From assembly GCA_023512835.1 (NCBI GenBank), contig CM042087.1:17764853-17828852 (forward strand): a stretch of 64,000 bases of DNA, written 5' to 3'. The position numbers and the translations under genes are program-made. This document shows positions 55,273 to 64,000 of the stretch, in pieces. The notes below the pieces were generated by a model that was not told the origin of the DNA, searched no databases, and worked only from the letters and a program-made list of their open reading frames with translations. Origin of the DNA: Taxillus chinensis (Eukaryota > Streptophyta > Magnoliopsida > Santalales > Loranthaceae). Position 1 is the stretch's first letter. Each line of letters begins with the position of its first letter.

Positions 55273-55781
55273 TGTCACGCCCGGATTTCCAACCCGAGGA
55301 AACCGGTACGTGACTCCCCATTCACCCACACGGAGGGCAATGGGGTTGGATTACCGGATGCCACACAAGCAAGTCTAACAATTACAATAAATCAAATAAG
55401 CCACATCTTTATTTAATTCCAAAACATCAAAGGTTCACAAAACAACCAAGTCCCCGATTACGGTTCAATCCCTTAGTACAATCCCCTCCCTGGGGTTACA
55501 TAAATCATGAAAGTACATTACTGAAATAAACAATAAAGTGGAGAGGGTCTTCCACCTTGGGGTCCCACCTAACGCCTGTAGGTTCCTGTAAAGAAAACAA
55601 CATGGTAGGAGGGGTGAGCAACCACAGCTCAGTAGGGATCATGTCTCCCCAACCCATCCCATGCACCTATTATCTACATGACTTGTGTACAAGTGCTGTG
55701 TCGTGATACAATTATTTCACCAGATATAGTTACAAGCTATAACAAAGAAACACAATCATACATGGGCTGGTACATAAACAC

Positions 55782-55952
55782 TCCCGGGCTTCCACCACCA
55801 CCGGGTTTCAAGAACAGTCCCAGGGCTTCCACGGCCACCGGGTTCCACAAACGATCCCGGGCTTCCACAGCCACCGGGTTCCACAAAACAGTCCCGGGCT
55901 TCCACAGCCACCGGGTTCCACAAAACAGTCCCGGGCTTCCACAGCCACCGGG
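55782..55952 (-). repeat. 36-bp tandem repeat in LTR G
   Basis: Five units contain CCCGGGCTTCCAC and CCACCGGGTTCCACAAA. The same array is in the other LTR at 63174-63345. It keeps frames open on both strands, which produces spurious Pro/Gly-rich readings. Confidence 0.9.
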
Positions 55953-56598
55953 TGTACAAGCAAACACGCAGCACACATGGCCATACAGGCATAACGTCAA
56001 ACACTTAGCATGCTTAGTCACACAGGAATAACATCGAACACTTAACATGCATATATCCACAAGCTCATAAACCCAGCCACACAGACATAATCTAACACAC
56101 TCGACGTGCGTGGCCTCACAGGCATTTCCGCAAACACAACATGCACAGCCTCACAGGCTTTACCTCAAACACATAACATGCACAGCCTCACAGGCATAAT
56201 GTCAAACACTTGGCAGGCATATACACACAGCAATACTCACACAGGCATTTCATCAAACATATAGCATGTATTCCATAGAATCACACCAAAACGCCACTGA
56301 AGGCCAACATTCATATAGGAGGTCACACCTATATGAATTTACATATAAATAATATAACAGATATAACTCATATTCTGCCCTAGGACCCTAGGACAGAGGA
56401 GGACTTAGGAAGAACAGAATCCCTACCTTAAAACAGATCTTCCTTGCTCCCGCGCCAAACGCCGTCCTCCCCACGCAAGATGCTCCGGCGAAGAACCAAA
56501 GAACTCCCCTTCCCTCTCTCTCTCTAGCTCTCTCTCTCTCTCAGGCGACGACACACGGAAAGGAACACAAGAACCCTAAACTCAAACTCAAGCCCCCC

Positions 56599-56676
56599 CT
56601 TATATAGACACCATCCACATCAAAACGACGTAGTTTTGATTAAGTAAACCCAGGATCAAAACGACGTAGTTTTGAT
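56599..56676 (-). promoter_or_regulatory. Duplicated ACGT palindrome and TATA box of LTR G
   Basis: On the minus strand two 22-bp boxes (56655-56676, then 56619-56640) precede TATATAAG (about 56599-56606). The layout is the same as in LTR F, including about 36 bp between box starts. Confidence 0.65.
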
Positions 56677-56805
56677 CACACAAGTTGCCACCTTTCCGCA
56701 CCCATATAGGCCAAAATACTCAGAATTTCAACATGGTCCTTTGGAGAAAGTTCCTTAGAATGACAAAACCAAGGGAACCATGCAAAAATATGGCTGCACG
56801 CCAAT

Positions 56806-56834
56806 TTGCACGTGAATTCCCAATTCACGTGCAA
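56806..56834. repeat. Inverted G-box pair in LTR G
   Basis: TTGCACGTGAATT and its exact reverse complement are separated by CCC. Each arm contains CACGTG. A second, imperfect pair with GCACGTGAATTGG and ATCACGTGCAC lies about 100 bp further on. Confidence 0.8.
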
Positions 56835-57106
56835 CTCCATATGAACTCCAAATGCTCTCAAACTTCACCCCTAGCCTCCTTGCATCATTTGGAAGACAAT
56901 TACACTTGCACGTGAATTGGACCCATATCACGTGCACCTCACATACATGTCCATTTGGTCTGAAACTTCTGTGGTAGATAGAGGACATCATTCTAAGCAT
57001 CTTTCCTTTTGCACGTGAATTCATTGGAGTCCATTTACTAGGTCAAAATCTAGAAAAACTCTACTCAAGAGGCAAAACTGACTAACTCAAGGTACGGGTC
57101 CTTACA

Positions 57107-57120
57107 TCCTCTCCCCCTTA
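57107..57120 (-). promoter_or_regulatory. Polypurine tract of element G
   Basis: On the minus strand TAAGGGGGAGAGGA abuts the LTR. Upstream is TTCGAGGACGAAAAGTC, the usual end motif of this group. Confidence 0.85.
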
Positions 57121-57436
57121 AGACTTTTCGTCCTCGAAAAGAAATGACATAAGAGGAAAACAAACACAAACTACCCATTTGCCACCCGGCAAGCCACAAT
57201 ACCCAAATGGGTCATACACCACACACAAGACAACAAAGACATAACAAGTACCACCATAATCCATAATCACAATAATGCATATAACACATGTCCGCATGTC
57301 ACGAATACACATCTCAAAACACATCACAAATAAGAACACATGTCTTTAAAAGACAGTACAAATACACCAAATCGTACACAACTAATACAAGAAAACAAAA
57401 TACATCACACCCTTGGCCATCAGCCACCTCCCGCGC

Positions 57437-58900
57437 TTAAGATTGTTCGTCCTCGAACAAGTCTGGGTACTGCTCACGCATCACGGACTCACGTTCCCAT
57501 GTCTCCTCCTCAATGCCACGGTGCTGCCACAGCACGCGAACCAAAGGAATAGCACGACCACGCAAAAGCTTCTCTTGCCGATCTAGGATACGGATAGGGG
57601 CCTCAATGACGGACATGTCATCCTCAATGTCCAACATCCCCCAATCAATCACGTGAGTGGGGTCAGGGTGATACTTCCGCAACTGGGACACGTGAAACAC
57701 GTTGTGCACTCGACTCAGCCGCGGTGGTAACGCTAACCGGTAGGCCACAGGCCCTACACGATCCAGGATCTCAAAAGGACCAATAAACCGCGGAGATAGC
57801 TTGGAACCTCGCCCAAACCGTCGATGTCCGCGACGTGGAGAGACACGAAGGAACACATGATCACCAACAGAAAACTCCAAAGGTCGCCGTCGCTGATCCG
57901 CATAAGATTTCTGCCGACTCGAGCCGCTAACAAACGCCGACGAATCAACTTGACCTTCTCGGTAGCCTCTTGAACCAACTGTGGTCCCAAGAGAGCTGTC
58001 TCCCCCACCTCGGTCCAACACAAAGGGGATCGACACGGCCGTCCATACAACGCCTCAAAAGGAGCCATCCCAATGGATGCCTGATAAGCGTTGTTGTAGG
58101 CAAACTCCACCAAAGGAAGGTGAGTTGCCCACGAACCCCCAAAATCTAGCACACAAGCCCTCAACATGTCCTCCATGGTCCGATTCGTCCGCTCGGTCGA
58201 CCGTCCGTCTCTCAGGGTGAAAGGCTGTACTCGGATGAAGCTTGGTCCCCATAGCCTCCTGCAAACCTGCCCAGAAACGGGAAGTGAACCTCGAATCCCG
58301 GTCCGAGACAACCGATGAGGGTACGCCATGCGATCTCACAATCTCGTTCATGTACAGTTTGACTCAAGGTCCCAATAGAGTCCCGCTCGCGAACAGCCAG
58401 GAAATGGGCCGACTTTGTGAGTCGATCCACAATTACCCAAATCATATCCTTCCTCCCAGGTGGTGGGTGGAAGACCGGTCACAAAATCCATCGCTATATG
58501 GTCCCAATTCCACTCCGCTATGGGCAAGGGCCGTAACATGCCCGCCGGCCGCCGATGCTCGCCCTTCACCTGCCGACACGTGAGGCACCGCGAAACAAAG
58601 GCAGCCACATCGCGTTTCATCCCAGGCCACCAAAAATGTGCCCGAAGCGCATGGTACATCTTCGTACCCCCCTGGATGCACAAGAACTCTAGGCCGGTGA
58701 AACTCCCTCATCACCTCATCCCCGAGGGAAGAAGCTACTACCAACCGCCCCCGAAATGACAACTCATGCTCGGGACCCTCTGTCCAGTCCCCAGGATAGC
58801 TCCCCGGCCTCAATACGGGCACGGAGAACCTCACACTCAATGTCACCCACTGTTCCTCCCGGACGCGCTGGTACAACTCGGGCACTACCACCAAAGGACT
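57437..58900 (-). pseudogene. Element G integrase with chromodomain-like tail
   Basis: The zinc region ends CLTCRQVKGEHRR. IAMDFVTGLPP carries the first Asp, [13 protein letters not shown] the second, and [12 protein letters not shown] the Glu. Frameshifts near 58430, 58330 and 58210 separate them, so the residues exist in different frames. [20 protein letters not shown], the GPY/F block (FGRGSKLSPRFIGPFEIL, HNVFHVSQLRKYHPD) and a chromodomain-like end (VRVLWQHRGIEEETWERE) follow to the stop at 57437. One more shift lies near 57900-57960. Unlike B and D, all three catalytic residues are still encoded. Confidence 0.88.
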
Positions 58901-60310
58901 CGAACTGTCCCACCATCACGAACAACAAGCTGCAGCTGCAACGTCGCCAACTGCTCCATCAGCTTCCACTCTCTCACGGCCACCTCAGCTTTCCCTTTTC
59001 TGCTCAATGCATCAGCCACGACATTACCCTTGCCCGGGGTATAGGCAAGAGTAAAATCAAAGGTCTGCAAATACTCCACCCATCTCCTTTGCCTCAAATT
59101 CAAGTCCTTCTGAGTAAAGATGTACTGAAGGCTCTTGTGATCTGAGAACACCACAAACTTTTCCCCCAAGAGGTAGTGCTGCCAACTCTTCAGGGCGAAG
59201 ATGACAGCAGCTAACTCAAGGTCATGAGTAGGATAATTCTGCTCATGAGGCTTCAGCTGCCTCGACCCATAAGCTACCACACTGTGCTCCTGCATAAGCA
59301 CACACCCCAAACCAACCCTGGACGCATCACAGTATACCTCATATGGAATATCCTCCCTAGGCAGCCTCAACACAGGTGCAGTGGTCAAACGGGTTTTGAG
59401 AGTCTCAAACGCCTGCTGGCACTTGTCCGTCCACTCAAATTTCACTCCTTTCCTAGTCAACGCTGTCATAGGAGCCGCCAAACGGGAGAACCCCTCTACA
59501 AAACGACGATAGTACCCCGCCAAACCAAGAAAACTACGGATCTCAAAAACGTTGGTTGGCCTTGCCCACGATGCCACGGCCTCAATCTTGGCTGGGTCCA
59601 CCCTAACTCCCTCAGCTGACACCACATGGCCAAGAAAGTGAACCTCCTGCAGCCAAAATTCACACTTGCTAAACTTGGCAAACAGCTGCTGGTCCCTCAA
59701 GGTTTGCAACACTGTTGCTAAGTGCTCCACGTGCTCCCTCTCGGTCTTGGAATACACCAAGATGTCGTCGATAAACACCACCACGAACGAGTCTAAGTAT
59801 GGGGCAAAGACTTGGTTCATCAAATGCATGAACACTGCTGGCGCATTAGTGAGCCCGAAAGGCATTACTACCCACTCATAATGCCCATACCTGCACCGAA
59901 AAGCCGTCTTAGGGATGTCCTCCTCCCTAACCCTGAGCTGGTGATACCCCGACCGTAAATCTATCTTGGAAAACCACTGGGCCCCACTCAATTGGTCAAA
60001 CAGGTCATCTATCCGAGGCAACGGGTACTTGTTCTTCACCGTCACCGAATTCGCCTTCCTGTAGTCGATGCGAGAGACGAAGCGTGCCATCGGCCTTCTT
60101 AGCAAAGAGCACCGGAGCACCCCAAGGTGAGGTACTCGGTCTAATATACCCCTGGCCCACCAACTCCTCGATTTGCCTCTCGAAGCTCCCTCGGCTCGGG
60201 CTGGCCCCATACGATACGCTACTTGAGAAATCGGACCTGTCCCCAGCACTAACTCGATGGTGAACTCCACACTCCTCTTAGGTGGCAAACTCCTCAACCG
60301 CTCAGGAAAA
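58901..60310 (-). pseudogene. Element G reverse transcriptase and RNase H
   Basis: One long frame (58885-60447) covers nearly all of it. [52 protein letters not shown], the catalytic [24 protein letters not shown] and [18 protein letters not shown]. RNase [50 protein letters not shown] and [13 protein letters not shown]. At about 60060-60210 a pair of compensating shifts replaces the usual stretch between RMGPA and DYRK with out-of-frame text ([14 protein letters not shown]). RT and RNase H catalytic residues are otherwise present. Confidence 0.9.
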
Positions 60311-60850
60311 ACATCCTGAAATTGGTCCACAACAACGGGCCACACCCTCTTTTCCACCTTACCCTCCTCGGCAAAGGTCAGGGCTGCCAACCTGGGGGTA
60401 ATGGCACCCCACCGGTCCAACACTGGCCCAGCCCCGACTCGCCTCACAATCCCACTCCCCCTGCAGGGTGCAAGAGGTCCCTGCAGGTGTCACAAAGGAC
60501 ACACGCCGCCGATAACAATCTATCTTGGCCTGGAAAGCCATAAGCCAATCCATACCCAAGATCGGGTCAAACGCCCTCAAAGGCATCACATGCAAGTCAA
60601 AACGCAGCTCCACCTCTCCTATGGTTAACACACGATCACGACACACTCGTCGTACCTCAATCATGCCTCCCACCAGGAGACTCCACAACTAGGGGCCTCG
60701 CGGCCTCCACACAAGCTAACCCCAAGCCGTCTATTACAAGCTCGGCAACAAACGAACATGATGCACCCGTATCGAAAAGAACGAAGCTAATGTATGGGAG
60801 ATCAAGAGGGTACCTCTAACCACCGATGGTCCTGCTCCACCCTCGCCTGG
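60311..60850 (-). pseudogene. Element G aspartic protease
   Basis: GPSVVRGTLLISHTLAS, the conserved lead-in, is read at about 60780-60840. The DTG loop that should follow falls at a frameshift near 60770-60780, where the reading becomes FFSIRVHHV. The second half has FDLHVMPLRAFDPILGMDWL and [15 protein letters not shown]. Comparison with D (LIDTGATHSF) shows the loss is a small indel. Confidence 0.78.
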
Positions 60851-62256
60851 TGGGGGTGGTAGCTCGGCCTCCTCCGGGTATGTCGCCTCCAGCGCAAACA
60901 CCCTTCCTTGGCCCGTGCCACTAGTCGGCTCACTCACCGGACGCTTCCCGCTAAGGTTGCCTCCGGCCTCGGTCTGCTGCCGCTCCGGCCTCCCCCCGAG
61001 GTCGGGTCCGACCGGATCTGCCGGTGGCTTGCCACCGACGAGCTGGTCTCTCACTGGTGCACGAAAACCGGCATCACTCCTTGTCTTGGATGTCATGCCT
61101 CCAACTCCCCTGTTGCCACTCCGGCAAACCCGGCTCGATGGCCCTCTCGTCCACATCTATGGCATTTCCGGTCCCTCTTTGGACATTCCTTCCTCAAGTG
61201 GCCTTGCTCCCCACGAGCGGTAACAACCACCGGGGAGACCCCCTGTTGGACCGCCCTGTCGCCACCGCCAAAGCTAGGCCTCCCTGGGTTCGCCAATGTC
61301 TGTCCCCTGCTGCGGAAGGAACTGCTATCCCTCTCCTCCGTCTTGAGCCTCTTGGACCCTGCATCTCGATCAGGCCCACTCGCAATCGCGGCGACCCTGA
61401 TGGGCCTGCCTCCCATCATCTAGTTCTCTCTCGGCTATACGGGCCGTCTCCACGGCCTCGAGCATAGGTCCTCAAGCGTAGAATCGCCACCCTCTCCCTA
61501 AGGGCTGGCCTGAGACCCAAGGTGAACTTGTGGGCCTTCAGGTCCTCCCTTACCACGGCCTCAGGAGCAAACCTACTCAATCTCCGGAACTCCCGCTCAT
61601 ACTCAGGTACCGTCTTGGATCCCTGCTTCAAGTTGCCAAATTCTTCCCTCTTCTCGCCATCTCACCGATTCCGGGAAGAACTCATCTTGGAAGAGTTGCA
61701 AGAACTCCTCCCAAAACATGAGTTGCACCGCACGGCTCCCCGCAACACTCGTCCACCACTCCAAAGCATCCCCCTCCAGCTGCCGAATTGCCGGTCGCAC
61801 CTTATCCTCCTCCCGGGGCAGGAGAAAGGAGAACACATGCTCAATCTGCCTCAACCACCGCTCGGCTACCACAGGGTCTTCTCCCCCCTTAAATCGCGGA
61901 GGTTGTTCCTTTCGGAACCGTGTCACCACGTCATCCTCTCGCACGGGTCGGTACACCACCCAGCGAACTCTCACGCTCACGAGGCGGCTCTCGTCCGGTG
62001 GTGGTGGTGGTGGCACCACCGCTGTGCTTTGCCATCTCACGGCGCACCTCCTCCCGAACGTCCTGCCGGAGTCCCTCCCGTAGCTCTCGTACCTCCACCG
62101 GATGCCTTCTTGTAGCTGTGCCAGGTAACAACGCATGCCCTCCAACGGATGGTCCCGCACCCGGACCCTCATGGGCAGATGACTCATCGCCCACTTGCCC
62201 CGGACGCACGTGTCACTCTCCTCGGTGGCATTCTTACTACACGAAGTAAGATGCAC
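60851..62256 (-). pseudogene. Element G gag
   Basis: A plausible start is the ATG near 62175 (MSHLPMRV) or 62256. The core is QPPRFKGGEDPVVAERWLRQIEHVF, VRPAIRQLEGDALEWWTSV, QLMFWEEFLQLFQDEFFPES, then after a shift VPEYEREFRRLSRFAPE and LRPALRERVAIL. Two zinc knuckles end it: GHLRKECPKRD and CHRCGREGHR (about 61130-61200). A Pro run (PPPPPP) lies in the N-terminal linker. At least four frameshifts (near 61610, 61420, 61140 and 61000). Confidence 0.82.
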
Positions 62257-62661
62257 AAACGTCGAACGCGTTTGACTACTAACAAGTTGACTACCTTTAC
62301 CTCATTATCAAGTCAAGCCGTACATGGCATTACACACATTTTAACCATTGCATCAATCAATATTGCACACAAGACAGTCCACATTGTAGTCATACCCAAG
62401 GCATTCCAAGAATATTCGAGTTGCACGGTTCACACATAATCATGTTATGCACATCCTTCACACATGACAACAAATGCAACTAGTGCCCTAATGCCAATGC
62501 ATGCAAATCCTACCACAAGACTTGGACTACCCTAAGTACACCTTGGAGGCTCAAAGAGGACCATGTTGATCAGGCATGTCCCTCCAGGCTCCTCCAAAGG
62601 ACTCAAGATAACCAAGTCCGCCCACTACCCTAGGCCAACTAGACCATGCTCGATACCATAT
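62257..62661 (-). other. Element G leader and primer-binding site
   Basis: The primer site TGGTATCGAGCATGG is at 62644-62658 (minus), three bases from the 5' LTR. The roughly 390-bp leader matches the F leader at 50649-50835 closely and then diverges. Confidence 0.82.
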
Positions 62662-64000
62662 TGTCACGCCCCAGATTTCCAACCCGAGGAAACCGGTACG
62701 TGACTCCCCATTCACCCACACGGAGGGCAATGGGGTTGGATTACCGGATGCCACACAAGCAAGTCTAACAATTACAATAAATCAAATAAGCCACATCTTT
62801 ATTTAATTCCAAAACATCAAAGGTTCACAAAACAACCAAGTCCCCGATTACGATTCAATCCCTTAGTACAATCCCCTCCCCGGGGGTTACATAAATCATG
62901 AAAGTACATTACTTGAAATAAACAATAAAGTGGAGAGGGTCTTCCACCTTGGGGTCCCACCTAACGCCTGTAGGTTCCTGTAAAGAAAACAACATGGTAG
63001 GAGGGGTGAGCAACCACAACTCGCAGGGGATCATGTCTCCCCAACCCATCCCATGCACCTATTATCTACATGACTTGTGTACAAGTGCTGTGTCGTGATA
63101 CAATTATTTCACCAGATATAGTTACAGGCTATAACAAAGAAACACAATCATACATGGGCTGGTACATAAACACTCCCGGGCTTCCACGGCCACCGGGTTT
63201 CAAGAACAGTCCCCAGGCTTCCACAACCACCGGGTTCCACAAACGGTCCCGGGCTTCCACGACCACCGGGTTCCACAAAACAGTCCCGGGCTTCCACGGC
63301 CACCGGGTTCCACAAAACGGTCCCAGGCTTCCACGGCCACCGGGTGTACAAGCAAACACGCAAAGACACATGGCCATACAGGCATAACGTCAAACACTTA
63401 GCATGCTTAGTCACACAGGAATAACATCGAACACTTAACATGCATATATCCACAAGCTCATAAACCCGGCCACACGGACATAATCTAACACACTCGACGT
63501 GCGTGGCCTCACAGGCATTTCCGCAAACACAACATGCACAGCCTCACAAGCTTTACCTCAAACACATAACATGCACAGCCTCACAGGCATAATGTCAAAC
63601 ACTTGGCAGGCATATACACACAGCAATACTCACACAGGCATTTCATCAAACATATAGCATGTATTCCATAGAATCACACCAAAACGCCACTGAAGGCCAA
63701 CATTCATATAGGAGGTCACACCTATATGAATTTACATATAAATAATATAACAGATATAACTCATATTCTGCCCTAGGACCCTAGGACAGAGGAGGACTTA
63801 GGAAGAACAGAATCCCTACCTTAAAACAGATCTTCCTTGCTCCCGCGCCAAACGCCGTCCTCCCCACGCAAGATGCTCCAGGCGACGAACCAAGAACTCC
63901 CCTTCCCTCTCTCTCTCTCTAGCTCTCTCTCTCTCTCAGGCGGCGAACAGCAAAGAAAGGAACACAAGAACCCTAAACTCAAACTCAAGCCCCCCCTTAT
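62662..64000 (-). repeat. 5' LTR of element G, cut by the window end
   Basis: These are the first 1339 bp of an LTR matching 55273-56610 almost exactly; differences are scattered bases and small indels (for example CCCGG vs CCCCAG at the tip and extra CT units near 63915). Confidence 0.93.

Larger units (their letters stand above)
55273..57106 (-). repeat. 3' LTR of element G
   Basis: The 1834-bp LTR (left edge TGTCACGCCCGG, right edge CCTTACA) contains the CCCGGGCTTCCAC repeat (55782-55952), looser CACAGGCAT repeats to 56280, CT runs near 56517, the promoter block (56599-56676) and inverted G-box pairs (56806-56834 and about 56908-56938). Confidence 0.92.
55273..64000 (-). mobile_element. 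Gypsy element G, Tekay/Del-like, youngest of the nest
   Basis: The minus-strand element has a 3' LTR (55273-57106), polypurine tract, integrase with chromodomain-like tail, RNase H, RT, protease, gag, primer site and the first 1339 bp of its 5' LTR (62662 to the window end). The two LTRs agree almost base for base apart from small indels. Genes have few lesions, mostly frameshifts. It interrupts the duplicated interior of F. Its target duplication cannot be seen because the right end is outside. Confidence 0.92.

Noticed and set aside
55678..56060. Pro/Gly-rich open frames of about 82-117 codons, repeated at 63070-63453
   Set aside because: The 36-bp minisatellite keeps every frame open. They lie inside LTRs of G and are by-products of the repeat.

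Overview
This window is repeat-rich nuclear DNA from a flowering plant. The evidence is wall-to-wall Ty1/copia and Ty3/gypsy LTR retrotransposons of plant-specific lineages: Sirevirus-like copia, Tat/Ogre-like gypsy and chromodomain gypsy. Their primer sites match plant initiator-Met tRNA, and one matches the primer type seen in Ogre elements. The species cannot be told from the sequence. I found no host gene, rRNA, tRNA or CRISPR array. Almost every coding region is broken, so most are given as pseudogenes.

Left block (1-23 kb). The substrate is an old minus-strand copia, element A (1-728, 7742-10296, 22645-about 22863). It was split by a minus-strand chromodomain gypsy, element B (729-7741, 385-bp LTRs), which itself holds a 1.5-kb solo LTR (B', 2833-4339) in its RNase H. 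A was split again by a complete 12.3-kb plus-strand copia of A's own family, element C (10297-22644). C has gag and pol, then a second coding unit: a plant-transposon-type domain followed by a Ulp1/C48-type cysteine protease domain with its catalytic residues still visible. This is the most unusual content of the window.

Middle (23-30.4 kb). There is a fragment of a second copia gag, a patch of degenerate CTTCGA-type repeats, then about 2.7 kb of AT-rich sequence without recognisable genes. Next is a plus-strand copia LTR (H), split by a 2.7-kb gypsy solo LTR (I) with a perfect 5-bp target duplication.

Right block (30.4-64 kb). This is a deep insertion nest. Copia H is interrupted by gypsy D (minus, Tekay/Del-like). 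D gag is cut at 37306 by a 46-bp LTR tip (X), which is cut by E (plus, Tat/Ogre-like: extra ORF1, G-patch, a frame-restoring intron, two RNase H domains). E integrase is cut by F (plus; LTR plus a gag remnant and a long non-coding interior with a 1165-bp tandem duplication). F is cut by G (minus, Tekay/Del-like, nearly complete, second LTR running off the window). Insertion order is therefore H, D, X, E, F, G from old to young.

Themes running across elements: (1) LTRs of unrelated families carry minisatellites built on the same CGGA(G/C)TAAG-type core; (2) three LTRs share a palindromic ACGT-centred box just upstream of TATA; (3) the D/I LTR family has a second, fossil polypurine tract about 270 bp inside its U3, implying that the LTR boundary moved.
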